Part shown: piece after piece, positions 1-10,993 of the stretch | Layout of the letters: each line of letters opens with the position of its first letter | Numbering within the stretch: position 1 is the first letter of the stretch | Origin: Patellaria atrata CBS 101060 | Taxonomy: Eukaryota > Ascomycota > Dothideomycetes > Patellariales > Patellariaceae | Direction: 5' to 3' | Length of the DNA: 64,000 nt | Assembly (NCBI GenBank): GCA_010093705.1 | Contig: MU006107.1 | Coordinates: 170,031 to 234,030 of the forward strand | Notes under the pieces: generated by a model | Told to the model about the DNA's origin: nothing | The model's database searches: none | The model's input: only the letters and a program-made list of their open reading frames with translations | Made by a program: the position numbers and the translations under genes

Positions 1-1992
1 TATCAATATTGGCGAGAACGGGGGACAAGACAATAAGAAAGTGGATACTAGCACTGTTGATCCCATTATGTTGAGTATATTCGCCCACAGATTCATGGCA
101 ATCGCAGAGCAGATGGGAAGAGCTTTGCAAAAGACTAGTGTTAGCACGAATGTGAAGGAGAGGCTTGACTATTCTTGCGCGCTCTTTGATGCGGATGGTG
201 GTCTTGTTGCGAACGGTAATTAAGCTCCCCTATGCTGCTACTGAACCTTACTAACAATATTTACAATAGCTCCTCATTTACCTGTCCATCTCGGCAGCAT
301 GTCGACATGTGTCAGGAAACAGGCAGAAATCTGGAAAGGAAAATTGAAGAAAGGAGACGTCCTCGTCTCTAATCATCCTATGTTTGGTGGGACGCATCTG
401 CCCGACATTACCGTTATCACACCCGCTTTCAGTGGTGATAAAATCGTGTTCTATGTAGCCTCAAGAGCACACCACGCTGATATAGGGGGTATCCTTCCAG
501 GATCAATGCCACCCAATTCTCGAGAGCTATTCCAGGAGGGCGCCGCAATCAAATCGGAAAAGCTTGTCTCCGAGGGCAAATTCAATGAGAAACGGATGAT
601 CGAGCTGTTGCTTCACGAACCCGCGCAATGGCCCGGGTGTAGCGGTACCAGATGTCTAGCAGACAATATCAACGATCTGAAAGCACAGATCGCGGCGAAC
701 CAGAAAGGCATAAACCTGATCAGTACACTCATAGAGGATTATGGGGAAGATGTTGTTCAATTTTATATGCATAATATCCAGGACAATGCTGAGTTAAGCG
801 TAAGGAATTTACTAAAGGACGTCAGTAAACGATTTGGAAGCGACAATCTGTCGGCGATCGATTATATGGACGATGGTAGTCCGATTAAGTTGAAGATTAC
901 CATCGACGCCGAGAAAGGAGAAGCTGATTTCGACTTCACTGGGACAGGAGCTGAAGTATATGGTATGATAAGTTATCATTACCTCGATAGATTATGGTCT
1001 AACCGTGACAACTAGGAAATATCAACGCACCCGAAGCAGTTTCTTACTCTGCGATCATCTACTGTTTACGGTGCTTGATATCACAAGACATTCCTCTGAA
1101 TCAGGGTTGTCTGAAACCAATTAACGTCAAAATACCGAAAAGATCTTTCCTTTCTCCTTCAGATAAGGCTGCTGTCGTTGGTGGTAATGTTCTTACGGTG
1201 AGTCTTATCTGGGTTATGATCAGTCCACCCAGTTAATTAGATACTAATATACCCTAGAGCCAACGTGTTACCGATGTAGTACTGAAAGCTTTTCGAGCAT
1301 GCGCTGCTTCGCAAGGCGACTGTAACAATCTGACATTTGGATTCGGAGGGAATCAATCAGGCGAGGAAGAAGTGAAAGGTTTCGGATATTATGAAACCAT
1401 TGCCGGAGGTAGCGGGGCAGGTCCTACATGGGACGGCACTTCTGGTGTGCACGTACACATGACGAACACTCGCATTACAGATTCAGAGATATTCGAGCGA
1501 AGATACCCGGTGATTCTAAGGGAGTTCAGTCTACGTGCTGGTAGCGCTGGGAAGGGGCAACATCCGGGCGGAGACGGAGTGATTCGAGATATAGAATTCC
1601 GAATCCCGGTACAGGTCTCCATACTTAGTGAGCGGCGGGTATACCACCCTTACGGTTTAGAAGGAGGTGAAGACGCAGAATGCGGGATAAATTATTGGGT
1701 GCGGAAGGTCGAGGATCTGGATCCGAACGCTGATAGCGCAGCGCCGGACGAAGGTGATCAAAAGGTAATGAAGACTGGAGCAAAGGCACCGGATGTCGAG
1801 TATGTCAACTTAGGAGGGAAGAATACGGCTAGCATGCGGCCCGGAGAGCGGATCATAGTTATGACCCCGGGTGGAGGTGGATGGGGTAAGGTTGGGGAAA
1901 AGAGTCAGGCTGTGAAAGGCAAAGAGCCAACGCATGCCTGGAGAAAGGGTAGCATAGCGGAACGCCAGGCGATGGCCGAAGCTTCGGCTTGA
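1..1992 (+). CDS. 5-oxoprolinase / hydantoinase B C-terminal part (5' end outside window)
   Basis: The gene enters the window already in frame. By eye the exons are 1-215, 270-962, 1016-1197 and 1258-1992, with matching phases, giving about 607 visible residues. The visible part is the hydantoinase B/HyuB domain. Family hallmarks are [11 protein letters not shown] across the first junction, [30 protein letters not shown] across the second junction, [12 protein letters not shown] across the third, and a glycine-rich [11 protein letters not shown] segment. Eukaryotic 5-oxoprolinase is a cytosolic ATP-dependent enzyme that opens 5-oxoproline to glutamate in glutathione turnover. Its HyuA half should lie upstream of position 1. 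A stand-alone hydantoinase B protein is the alternative, but the continuous frame at base 1 favours a fused enzyme. Confidence 0.9.
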
Positions 1993-2603
1993 GTATGCCT
2001 AAGGTACCTAGTTCTAGGTGTTGTTAGGGTTACATCTTGCATAGAGTCCAGATGCAAGATGGAAAATGGTCGATTGACGAAACATGATCACGTGTCGGGA
2101 TGCGAAAATAACGATACTGTGACGTGCATATTGGTAGGAATGACTACTAAGATACCTCTTGTAGATGAATAGCGGTGATACCTTAAAAGCTGGTTGAAAG
2201 CCAAGACGGACGAATAGATTGATGAATGAAGCTGTAAGGTAGTGACAACAAGTCAAACACATGAGGTTACCCACTGTACCTTAGCTGGAAGTCAAAGGTG
2301 GGAAGGCACGGGGGAGGAAAGATGCGGGTCGATCTTGCGAGTTTCTGGTAGATCCACGTGACTTAGTGTGAGTTCAAAGCACGGTAACGTAAGCGGAGCT
2401 TGGCAAATAAACTGGTCCCTAAATCCCTAAATCTCTCAGCCACCCCACCAGCGTCAATCCTCTTTCCAACAACTTCAATCACATTCAGCTTCAACCACTC
2501 TCCACTCTACCTCCTTCAACAACCTCGTAGAACTACAGTTCATTGTTTCAAGCTCAGAATACCAGAACCTCTTTCTAGGAAGGTATCCGCAGAACACGAG
2601 TTT
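1993..2603. other. Intergenic region and eIF1 leader
   Basis: This stretch of about 610 bp lies between the hydantoinase stop and the eIF1 start. The last 200 bp are pyrimidine-rich, as is usual for the leader of a highly expressed fungal gene. I see no further gene; short open frames on both strands have no family features. Confidence 0.5.
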
Positions 2604-3320
2604 ATGTCCACTATCGAAAACCTCAAGACCTTTGGTAAGTTCCTTCGCCCCACGCCCCCAGCCCTGTTTGCCCTCTTTTCTCCTCCGTCGGGCACTTGCA
2701 CGGTCGTTGCTATGACCCTTTTGCTTCTTCAACTTCACTTGAAGAGACGTTCTCACGTTTTAGTTGCATAACGGACCTCCTGATCGAAGAGCTCATTCAC
2801 TCTTTCTCTTATCTCATGCTGACCTACCTCGTGTAACAGATCCCTTCGCCGAGGCCGACGCGGACCCTGGCGATACCAAGCAATCTCAAAATTATATCCA
2901 TATCCGTATCCAGCGTACGTTACTTCACTTTACTTTACTTCACCACGAATCATAAGAACTGGTAGCTTTGTTGCTACATAATAGCGTTGCGGCATGGTAC
3001 TGACATTCGCTCACAGAACGCAATGGTCGTAAGACCCTGACAACGGTCCAAGGCCTTCCAAAGAAATTCGATCAAAGGAAGATTTTGAAAGTCATCAAGA
3101 AGAAGTTTGCCTGTAATGGTACTATCGTTAACGATAGTGAGATGGTGCGTCATTCCTTTCTGCGGACTCGTTTTCCATGAGTCACCCGATACTGACTCTT
3201 TCATAGGGAGAGGTGATCCAACTCCAAGGAGATCAACGCAAAGACGTCCAGGAGTTTCTTACCGACAAGAAGGAGGGCCTCGAATTGGATGCTAAGACGA
3301 TCAAAGTCCACGGCTTCTAG
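2604..3320 (+). CDS. SUI1: Translation initiation factor eIF1 (SUI1)
   Basis: The four exons are 2604-2634, 2840-2914, 3017-3144 and 3207-3320; they encode 115 residues, the usual eIF1 length. The protein reads MSTIENLKTFDPFAEAD, then IHIRIQQRNGRKTLTTVQG across the second intron, then FACNGTIVNDSEMGEVIQLQ across the third, and ends KTIKVHGF. These are the SUI1-fold signatures. eIF1 binds the 40S subunit near the P site and enforces start-codon stringency during scanning. The start follows the family N-terminus exactly, and all junctions are GT-AG and in phase. Only the first intron (205 nt) is long for this window, which is common near the start of highly expressed fungal genes. Confidence 0.97.
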
Positions 3321-4262
3321 TCGATACCACCTCGATCCATCACCTACCGTGTCTTCACCGCGACTGTCTCAGTTTCGCACCTAGGGGCTTCGACGTACGG
3401 TGTTATGCGATCTGATTGGCTCTCTCGGAGAGTTTTACTTCTCTTTCCTATGATAGGACATTAGATCTGATCCGGGTTTCACACTGTCATTATTCTGCAG
3501 CTTTAGTTTATTCTCAAGAGGCCTGCCCCCCATTCGCGGCACCTTTATGCGTGGTCTAGGTAGTAGCATGGCTTCGGCTTATACTCATGAATTGAATCGA
3601 GTTGTTGATTGGAACGCTGACCCGTTCTTCTTATCCCCACCCCAAATACATATACGTGCATGAGATGATCACTTGATTGCATAGAATTTACCATGACTGA
3701 CCAATTGACTATAAAAGCGTACGCAGGATGGTATTTGCACATTCTCCATCTGACTCCACAGTTTGAAGCTGCGTGCTTATCATCCCCCGCACTCCCAAGC
3801 ATCAGCTGTACAGCTAGGGTGGAGCCCCCCATATGTTCTTACTAAACATGGACTGTACACACGACACAAGTACAACCCAGCTAGCTAACTCAGTATCGTG
3901 AATTTCAAATCACAAGGACTCCAAAGGTAGGGCACATTATAGGTAGGTAGGTACAGATAGCTATACAATACAACAAGGCAGGTAGATTATCCACACAGAG
4001 AGCCAAGAACGGAGAGGTAGCATATAATATCGTCCCTGCATACCCTACTCGTAACGATATCTTTTCCTCCCTGGAACTCAGGCGTATGCACGAATGCAAA
4101 TATCAAACCCAAACCTAGACCTCGATATCCAAAGGCCCCCCAAAAAAAATATCCATAAACGCCGTGGGATGCTGTGACCTCGATACAAAAGAGAAGCTTT
4201 ACTTCAGACAAAGGGGAACGAAAGGATAAGGTAGGAAGATAGATTTGGGTTGGTTTGTACAT
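3321..4262. other. Convergent intergenic region
   Basis: This is the 940 bp between the convergent eIF1 and transporter stops. Open frames on the minus strand (3545-3832, 3905-4262) are low in family character and lie where 3' UTRs are expected. I see no gene. Confidence 0.5.
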
Positions 4263-6196
4263 CTACTCCACATCCTGGAGCCTCTTGCTCGGACTCGCCC
4301 TCGATGAGCCAGCCGCATCATTCTGCCCTCCTACACCCCCACCCGGCGTCGGACCCGACGCCGACGAGTGCAAACCCAGCGTCTCCCTGATCAAACTCGC
4401 CGTGCTCTCCTGGGGCGGTCTCGGCTCCCCCTCCCGCTCCGGAACGGCCTCATAAACCTCACCGTGCTGCAAATGGGCCTCGAGACGGGCCTCGTCGCGC
4501 ATCTTGACGATCTTGAGGTAGTTGTAAGCGGCGATGGCGGCGATGGTGATGACGAGGCCGGAGACGTTGATCGGGGTGAGGGGGTCGTGGAAGACGGCGC
4601 TGGCGGCGGAGATGGTGACGACTTCCTTGAAGATGCCGCAGATGGAGAGGGTGACGACAGAGGTGCGCTTGAGAAGCGCGAACTCGGACGCCGTCATCAG
4701 GAACGCGAGACAGCCGGGGAACAGGAGCAGGGAGGGGGCGCGGCTGCCTTGGGTTTTGCCGAGCTCGACGAGAGCGTTTATGAAGGCGAGGGGCCCTTCG
4801 GCGGGGAGAGCGATGAGGAGGAGGGAGAGGAACATCACGGGCGCGAGGAAGAAGATGCTGCTGAAGGGGTTGCTGGTGGCCGGGTTGCGGAGGAGGAGGA
4901 TTTGCGTTAGCGACCACCGGAAGCCGGAGGAGGCGGCGGAACACATTATGAGGGCGAAGCCGCGGACGTCGAAGGCGGCTTCGCCGGCGACCATCATGAC
5001 GACGCCGACGGTCATGGTGGCTATGATGGCGAAGAGGCGCCAGGAGGGAGTTTCGAGGCGGAAGAGGAAGGCGAAGAGGAGGACGAAGCCGAGAACGGAG
5101 GATTTGCACATTGCTATAAGAGAGAAGAGGAGGTTAGATTGAACGTTGCGTGGGGAGGAAGGGAAGGGGCTTACTGAAGAAGGTGAGCGATATGAAGCGT
5201 AAACTCATGTTTCCTAGCCCGATGTCCATGCCCGTAGCTAGACCGCAGGGTCCGAGCCGCGTTAGGTAGAACCATCGTGTCATTAATGGCTTGTTGGGAT
5301 CTACCGGCTCTATCCTGGATTGTGTGGTGTGTGAATGGAGGTTTGATAACGAGTCGTGTCGTGGTCGGAAGCGTGGGAAGAGGAAGAGTACGAGGGAGGC
5401 GAGAGAGAATTGCACGACCATGTGCATGCAGGTGGTAAATAGGGGGTAAGGAAAGTTTAGATTCTTCCCGTCATCGTCCGAGAACATCCATTTGTTGTAC
5501 TATAGAGCCTGTTAGCAGATGAAGCGGGAGTGGGGGAAAGGGGGCATACAATTGATATTGATATTGAAAAGAGATACCTGAAATGTATATTTAGCCCAGA
5601 TATATCGACTCCACGCATAGTTTGACTCACCATAGTCCAATGAGCAAGGCATTGATCAGCGATGCCCTCACGATGCTCTTCGTCGCCAACTTCTTCTCCT
5701 CATCCGTGATCTTTACATCCCCAGCAATCCGCTCATCTATCCGCAACTTTCTCTTCTTTCTCCTCCGCCGACTCCGTCTATCATAACTTGTGAGCCCCGT
5801 CTCCTCATCATCCTCGAGTCCGTCATCGGAATGCATATCGTCAAGTTCCAAGTCTTCACTCCCCGACTCGTCGTATGATATAGATGATCTCCTACTATCA
5901 CCACCCTTACGTTCCTCCTCTTCCGGAATGTCTCCTGCCCTCTGTTTCGAATGCGGTCTAAGCGATGACGCTCTTCCTGTGCTTCCCTTACTTGCCAAAG
6001 AGGAGCTCCTTCGTCTTCTAGAATTGGACGCCGTATCATCCATCACCACGCTTCCAGGCCGTCTGGGAGAGATAATATGGCGACGGGGAGCGCCGCCTTT
6101 GGTGTCGGACGAAGCAGTGTCGTCGAAGCCAGAGAGAGGAATTGCATTGAGGTCCTGGAAGGGCGGTGGAGACACGTTCGCGGTTGAGGGAGCCAT
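4263..6196 (-). CDS. SLC35C2-like nucleotide-sugar / triose-phosphate-type transporter (TPT family)
   Basis: The minus-strand exons are 6196-5631, 5577-5550 (28 nt), 5499-5175 and 5113-4263, giving 589 residues. The N-terminal ~190 residues are hydrophilic, Ser- and acid-rich, and probably cytosolic. The membrane part starts with INALLIGLWYLFSISISIY, continues YNKWMF and NLNFPYPLFTT, then GLATGMDIGLGNMSLRF, and joins as LTFFTMCKSS across the last intron. This is the order of the TPT/DUF250 family, which works in the Golgi or ER. The substrate cannot be read from the sequence. The C-terminal tail is cytosolic and charged. The start at MAPSTANV (6196) is preferred; an in-frame Met at 6289 would add 31 residues. 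The last exon is GC-rich, which produces long spurious frames on the opposite strand. Confidence 0.88.
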
Positions 6197-7023
6197 TTCG
6201 GTCAACCAAAAATAATGGGGCTTATTCCGGGGAAGTGAGAATGAAGCCCCTGGTAGGTCTGATGCCCGCGTTGGTGCCGCTTGGCTCACGCTTGTTCGGC
6301 ACGCGACAAGACGGTAGGAGAGTCTCGAAAGGGGCTTTTATCACGCATCCATCTTTTCACTTTTTCATCTCAGCAGACAGTTGGTGAATTTGTTGTTTTG
6401 TTGGGTGTTAGTATCTTCTATGGAGTACAGATCATATAAAGACGAGAATAGATATTGCGGCTAGGTCTCGCGTAATCTCCTTGTCTCAACACCGCATTAC
6501 AACTATCCCTCCTTTATGGGAAGAAAAATCGAATCAACTCTAGAGAGACTTTGGTGCTACGTTGTGAAAGTAGAGGAGATGCCAGGATATCACTTTGTAG
6601 GGTTAGATCTAGAACTGATGCCGGATGACAATATCATATGGTCATATATACAAAACCACATGACGGAAGCATGTTAAACACTGGCAAATTCTGTTTCACT
6701 TCCTGCATTAACAGTTTCCATTTCTTCTATAAAGAGTATTACGATGATGATATAGAACTAGAACTTTCATCGCTATCCGCTCAAGCATTCCCACATCGTC
6801 ATTTCTATAAACCATCTCCGCGTACTTTCATTCATCAGTCAAGCCCTTCCTAACTGAGAGCAATAATAGAAGATCTCTCCTGAACCTGTCCGCTGGGGAG
6901 GTCCAGTTGAATTGTATCCACTCCAAAATCACACCGAGAAGCGAACTGCAAACCTGCGTATGCCTGATGTGCTCAAAGCTCATTTTCGTCTCCGCTATCA
7001 CCTCTCTCCACTATGTCTCTCGT
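6197..7023. other. Intergenic region upstream of the transporter
   Basis: This stretch holds the promoter and leader of the minus-strand transporter and the 3' flank of the next minus-strand gene. I see nothing else that I can support. Confidence 0.45.
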
Positions 7024-7635
7024 TCAAAATGGACTACTAGCGTTCTCAGCTCTAACTCTAGCTACCGCGTCTCTTGACTGTGTCAGTTCTTTTAAATGAT
7101 TCCTAGCCTCACCCAGCTCGATTTGATATAGAAGTCGATACACGTCCAGGATTCTCATAATATCAACATACGGACGCCCCACGAGCGCAACTTCCCAGAC
7201 ATGATCAGGCATGGGTATCTCACTGGTTTCTGGGCCAGGAGTCATTTTCAGTTTGGCCAGCTCGAATGCTGTTTTGAGAAGAACAGGATACCGCATGCTC
7301 CAGCCCCTGGGTTGCGCCTTTGTTACCGCTGAAATGAGCTCTACCCGGGTTATGTCAACCGCTGTGGCACAGGTGACAAGGTATTTGATGTCTTCGGTTC
7401 TAACTTTCCCTGCGACAGCGTTGTGAATCTCAAACATGATTTCTGCCAACTCTTCGATTTGACGACCAAGAGTGAGGGCAATGCTCTGATGACAACGTGG
7501 TCGGAGGTGGAAGACGGTCATCGATTGTGCTGTAGTATGTTCCTTCACTGCTCCTTTCCTGGGGATTTTTTGTACGATCACTCGACCAATCTTAGGTAAG
7601 GATGATATTCTTTGCGGGATACTCGTTGAATCCAT
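7024..7635 (-). CDS. Hypothetical helical protein, 203 aa, single exon
   Basis: An uninterrupted frame from ATG (7635) to TGA encodes 203 residues. I do not recognise the family. The N-terminal ~40 residues are basic (PKIGRVIVQKIPRKGAVK). The rest looks alpha-helical, with alternating hydrophobic and charged residues (LGRQIEELAEIMFEIHNAV, VDIMRILDVYRLLYQIEL) and a helical C-terminus ending ENASSPF. No signal peptide or membrane segment is visible. The length of the frame and its balanced composition support coding, but no intron or motif confirms it. It could be lineage-restricted. Confidence 0.55.
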   Translation of the reverse strand: MDSTSIPQRISSLPKIGRVIVQKIPRKGAVKEHTTAQSMTVFHLRPRCHQSIALTLGRQIEELAEIMFEIHNAVAGKVRTEDIKYLVTCATAVDITRVELISAVTKAQPRGWSMRYPVLLKTAFELAKLKMTPGPETSEIPMPDHVWEVALVGRPYVDIMRILDVYRLLYQIELGEARNHLKELTQSRDAVARVRAENASSPF

Positions 7636-8200
7636 GGCGATTTGAGGGTAGCTATAGTCTCAGGAAAGGATACTCAAGGAGAGATTCGGTAGGAAGCAAG
7701 GACCAGATATACAATTCCTGTCGACCATTAGCTCATAAAGTATTCCAGTAGTCACTTTAGACTTGTAGGTCTGCATGCAGTTTCGAAAACAAGAGTTTCC
7801 CTAAATAATGTAACCCTCACTTCTATCCATAAATCCAAGTAGTAATCCATAAACGAGTTAATAAGACAAGCCTGGTATCGTTGATGTGGTGTTGTGTGAT
7901 TTTCAACTCCTATACCTTATGATTTTTGGAGGGTTTAAGTCAGGATTTTAATACCTTCCCTCTTCTTGTTGCTAATGTGAAGATTGGAAAGTGCTGTCTG
8001 GATATCAGTTATTCACCTCACCTATTCGCACCGTCTTTCTGGGTGATGCAGCAATGCTTTGAACTGAGAAATAAATTGCATGAATAAGGATCAATTGTGC
8101 TAAAAGATGATTTACAATCATTTTGCGGCTACTATACGTCAATTGTAAGCCAACGAAGAGAGCATAGAACTTAATCGCTCAATCTGTCAAGGTGAGCTAG
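7636..8200. other. Intergenic region
   Basis: This AT-rich stretch between two minus-strand genes would hold the promoter of the 7024-7635 gene and the 3' UTR of the CIR_N gene. I see no gene or RNA. Confidence 0.45.
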
Positions 8201-9385
8201 CTATCCCGCATGACTATACGAACATCGGTGACTTTGTTTTTCATGGTCTCTGTCACAGCTCTTGCTTTTTCGAGATCTGTCCAGACGAGATGTACGGTGT
8301 TTACGATCCCGACTCCTGGACCTATTCCTACTTCTACTCCTACGATGATGATGGTGATGGTGATGGTGATGGTGATGATGAGAATATTCATGGTGTCCCG
8401 ACTTGCTTTTTGAATCAGTAGCTGGCGAATCAAGTGTAAAATCTTCTAAATCATCTTCATCATGATGTCTTTTAGTCCGGCGACGACGTTCTCTCCTATC
8501 CTCACGCTCTTTCATAGAACGTATCTCCCTTACTTCTCTTTCCCTCTCCTTTTCCCAGTTGCTTCGTTCTTTCTCGACGTCCCTCAACTTAGATTGTGCC
8601 TGCTGCATAATTGCAAGTGGATCATTCAGTACTATCCTCGTACTCTCCCGCTCCTTTCTCTTGGAGTCAGGTCGACCAAACACATCTTTGCTTTCTACTT
8701 CAATGTCATGGGGTGTACCTTCCTTGCCTGATTTAGAAGATTGCTTGGTAGAACTCGACGTATACCAAGGGTTATGGATGCCATCTCTTCCAGCAGCATT
8801 AGAGAGGCGCATAGTATACAAATTCTCTTCTTCGCGCTTCTTCTTCTTCTTCTCGGCCTCGGCCTCTTCATTCTTTCCGGCACGACCTCGCGTCTGAATA
8901 GGAAATAGATCAATGTTCCCCGCATGGTTAGTGAGAGGAGCATCACTACTTTGATGTTTCTTAATCTTTCTGCTGTCATCTACTGCGGGTGAAGGGTTCG
9001 CTTGTGATCTTGCTAGCCTGATATCTCGGTCAGTGTCGTCTTCCCCCGCTAGACGACGGCGCTTGCGGTCCCTGCCATCGAACCGATCCTGACGTCTACT
9101 CTCTGACTTCCTTTCAGTAGATTTTTCATCTGACGGAGGATCAATTGGAGGCGGTGTCTGGCCACGTAAGAAAGCTATACGACGCGCAGTATCAATCTCT
9201 TGCATCCGTTGCTCTTCCTCGGCCTCCTTGGCTGCAGCTGCAGCTTCATCGCGTCGGACCCGTTCGATATTATCGGGATTATACACATTCCAGGACTTTT
9301 TACCGAGTAGATGGCTGGTTGGGTATGGTTGAGCATGGATGAAAACAAAGGATTGGAAGGTGACGTGATGTACTTACAGTGGCAT
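8201..9385 (-). CDS. CIR_N-domain nuclear protein, LENG1/CWC25-like, with poly-His and RS tail
   Basis: Exon 1 is only 8 nt (9385-9378, coding M-P and two bases of L); exon 2 is 9314-8201; together 373 residues. The start reads MPLHLLGKKSWNVYNPDNI then ERVRRDEAAAAAKEAEEEQ. This is the CIR_N domain found in CBF1-interacting corepressor, LENG1 and CWC25-type splicing factors. An IHNPWYTSSS motif lies mid-protein. The C-terminal half is charged and probably disordered: coiled coil (residues ~235-280), a run of 12 histidines, then RSRSRNRSRSRDRKHR, an arginine-serine tract. I infer a spliceosome-associated or chromatin role in the nucleus. The micro first exon explains why the domain would look headless if only long frames were used. 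Confidence 0.82.
8343..8386. repeat. Trinucleotide (GAT/GGT) microsatellite encoding the His run
   Basis: The plus strand shows a short array of gatgat and ggtgat triplets. Read on the minus strand it is CAT/CAC and encodes the 12-residue histidine run of the CIR_N gene, so its length should vary in triplets without breaking the frame. Confidence 0.85.
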
Positions 9386-10349
9386 CGTGACGTTGAAATT
9401 GGAATTATGAAATATTAGGTGAGAGGAATGATAACGTGATACGTTCAGAAACTGGAATTAAAAGGAAGCATTTTGTTCATGAAGTCGAATAATATACGTT
9501 TTGTACCCTCCGTATGCAGCTTTTGGTGCATTAGAGCTGGAGCTCCCCCATGAAGCACCGCCTCGGCTCGGTGGTGGTGCCTTGGCTTAAGGCTGGGGAA
9601 GGCCTGAAGGGTTAAGCGTGACTCGCCGACTCGCTTGATCAAGAACTTTCAGAAATCAGAAGCCAAAAAGTCGATCGTCTGGGGCTGAAAAGGATCACAA
9701 ACAAGGGGACACCACATGCCCCGATGTCCAGCCCACATTCTTGGCCGGCTTGATCAGCATTTGCAATTCACTAACCTAACCTCTTCTTCTGAACTTATAT
9801 CAAGAATGTACTTCTACTTTCCTTTCACAGCTATCTTTCTGATATCCACGTCCATCTCAAGAGCAAGCATTGGAAAGCTCCTCCTTTACGACTCTACATT
9901 GACCTAGCTCTGAACAGCTACAACCGCTCAGTCAAGAGGAATAGTCAACTGCTTCTCTGTCAAAAGCAACTAGTCGCCAAGGGGGAAGCTCCTGTCAAGC
10001 TGGTACGAATTGCACGCGATGCTTGTTCTCTTGCAGCACCTCTGCCGGAATACCAGTTCGTAAACGTCTTAAGGGAGGAATCCTACCAGTACTGTTATTC
10101 AGTTGACGTACAGCAAGAGAAGAACACGCGACTCCGATAGCCAATCGAAGCTCACGCCCTACGTTTCAAGTAACACGGAACTCTATTCGTTGCGAGATCG
10201 AGTACAAGGCCTAGCCTATCATTTCCATACCATACTTTCAAGCTCCTGGAAGCTCATATATGCTCCTCCGGCTGTCCGATTGGCATCAATCGAATTGATT
10301 TACTCTTATAAGGCCGCCGAGAAAACGAGATCGAAGAGCATCGTGAACA
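9386..10349. other. Shared 5' region of the CIR_N gene (-) and flbE (+)
   Basis: This is the 960 bp divergent intergenic region. It contains several short plus-strand open frames (for example 9716-9907 and 10103-10429) that look like leader sequence or upstream ORFs of flbE; none has recognisable protein features. Confidence 0.45.
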
Positions 10350-10993
10350 ATGCCCACCTACCTCCTTCACGGTTTCCGCTGGCCGCGCCACTTGATACGC
10401 ATTCACATAATCCTCCAGAAACTCGATGACGCTGCTGCAGAATGGCTTATGGCGCCTGCAACTACAGCCGCCATGACTGAGAATTTCGAGGAGCTCTATC
10501 CTGACCTTATGACCGCACTCCCCGACTTGCGATTCATCGAACAATATGACATCAGAGAGACATCGTCGAAATCGCAGCCTTACGCCTACGTAGCAGACAT
10601 GTGCCATGAGGTAGATCTCGGTATTGATATTGATGAAGTCAGAGGGAAAGGCGTGAGCAACGACGCATGGGCCGCATTGATGGAACTTAGGGACAAGATT
10701 GCGCCTGGAGAAAAAGTTGCGTGGTTTGTAGTCGTGTGTGGGGATACAGAGAGATTTGCGCCCCCTCTAGAGGAAATCAGTGGAGGGAGTGCAACAAGTC
10801 GGGCAAGCGTGAGCGAAAGTGATGTGAGAGAAGATGTCAGTTTGCACTTCCTCTCCATCAACTGTATCCTAGATCTAACGGGTAGCAGGGTCAAGCAGTA
10901 TCACCTTCGAAAGGGGGTCTCAGAAAATGGTTCGGTGTGAAGAAGTCGAAAAGGTTACTTCCCCTTTCCAAATTTCCTGTTTTGCAGTATAGC
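10350..10993 (+). CDS. flbE: FlbE-like developmental regulator of conidiation
   Basis: The exons are 10350-10823 and 10889-10993, giving 192 residues. The N-terminus MPTYLLHGFRWPR, then the DAAAEWL and LPDLRFIEQYD segments and the C-terminal GGLRKWFGVKKSKR match the FlbE family as I remember it. The GLRKWFGVKK tail appears only if the 65-nt intron is removed; the unspliced frame reads into unrelated residues. In Aspergillus, FlbE is one of the fluffy low-brlA factors. It acts at the hyphal tip with FlbB upstream of brlA to start asexual sporulation. No DNA-binding or membrane motif is visible, as expected. The family call rests on recalled similarity. Confidence 0.78.

Noticed and set aside
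2400-2771. 123-codon frame spanning the eIF1 start
   Set aside because: It covers the eIF1 leader, exon 1 and intron 1 in a different frame; the eIF1 model explains the sequence.
4368-5142. Long plus- and minus-strand frames (180-216 codons) overlapping the transporter's last exon
   Set aside because: They lie in other frames of a GC-rich exon, are Arg/Pro- or Glu/Gly-rich, and have no family features; they are shadows of the SLC35C2-like gene.
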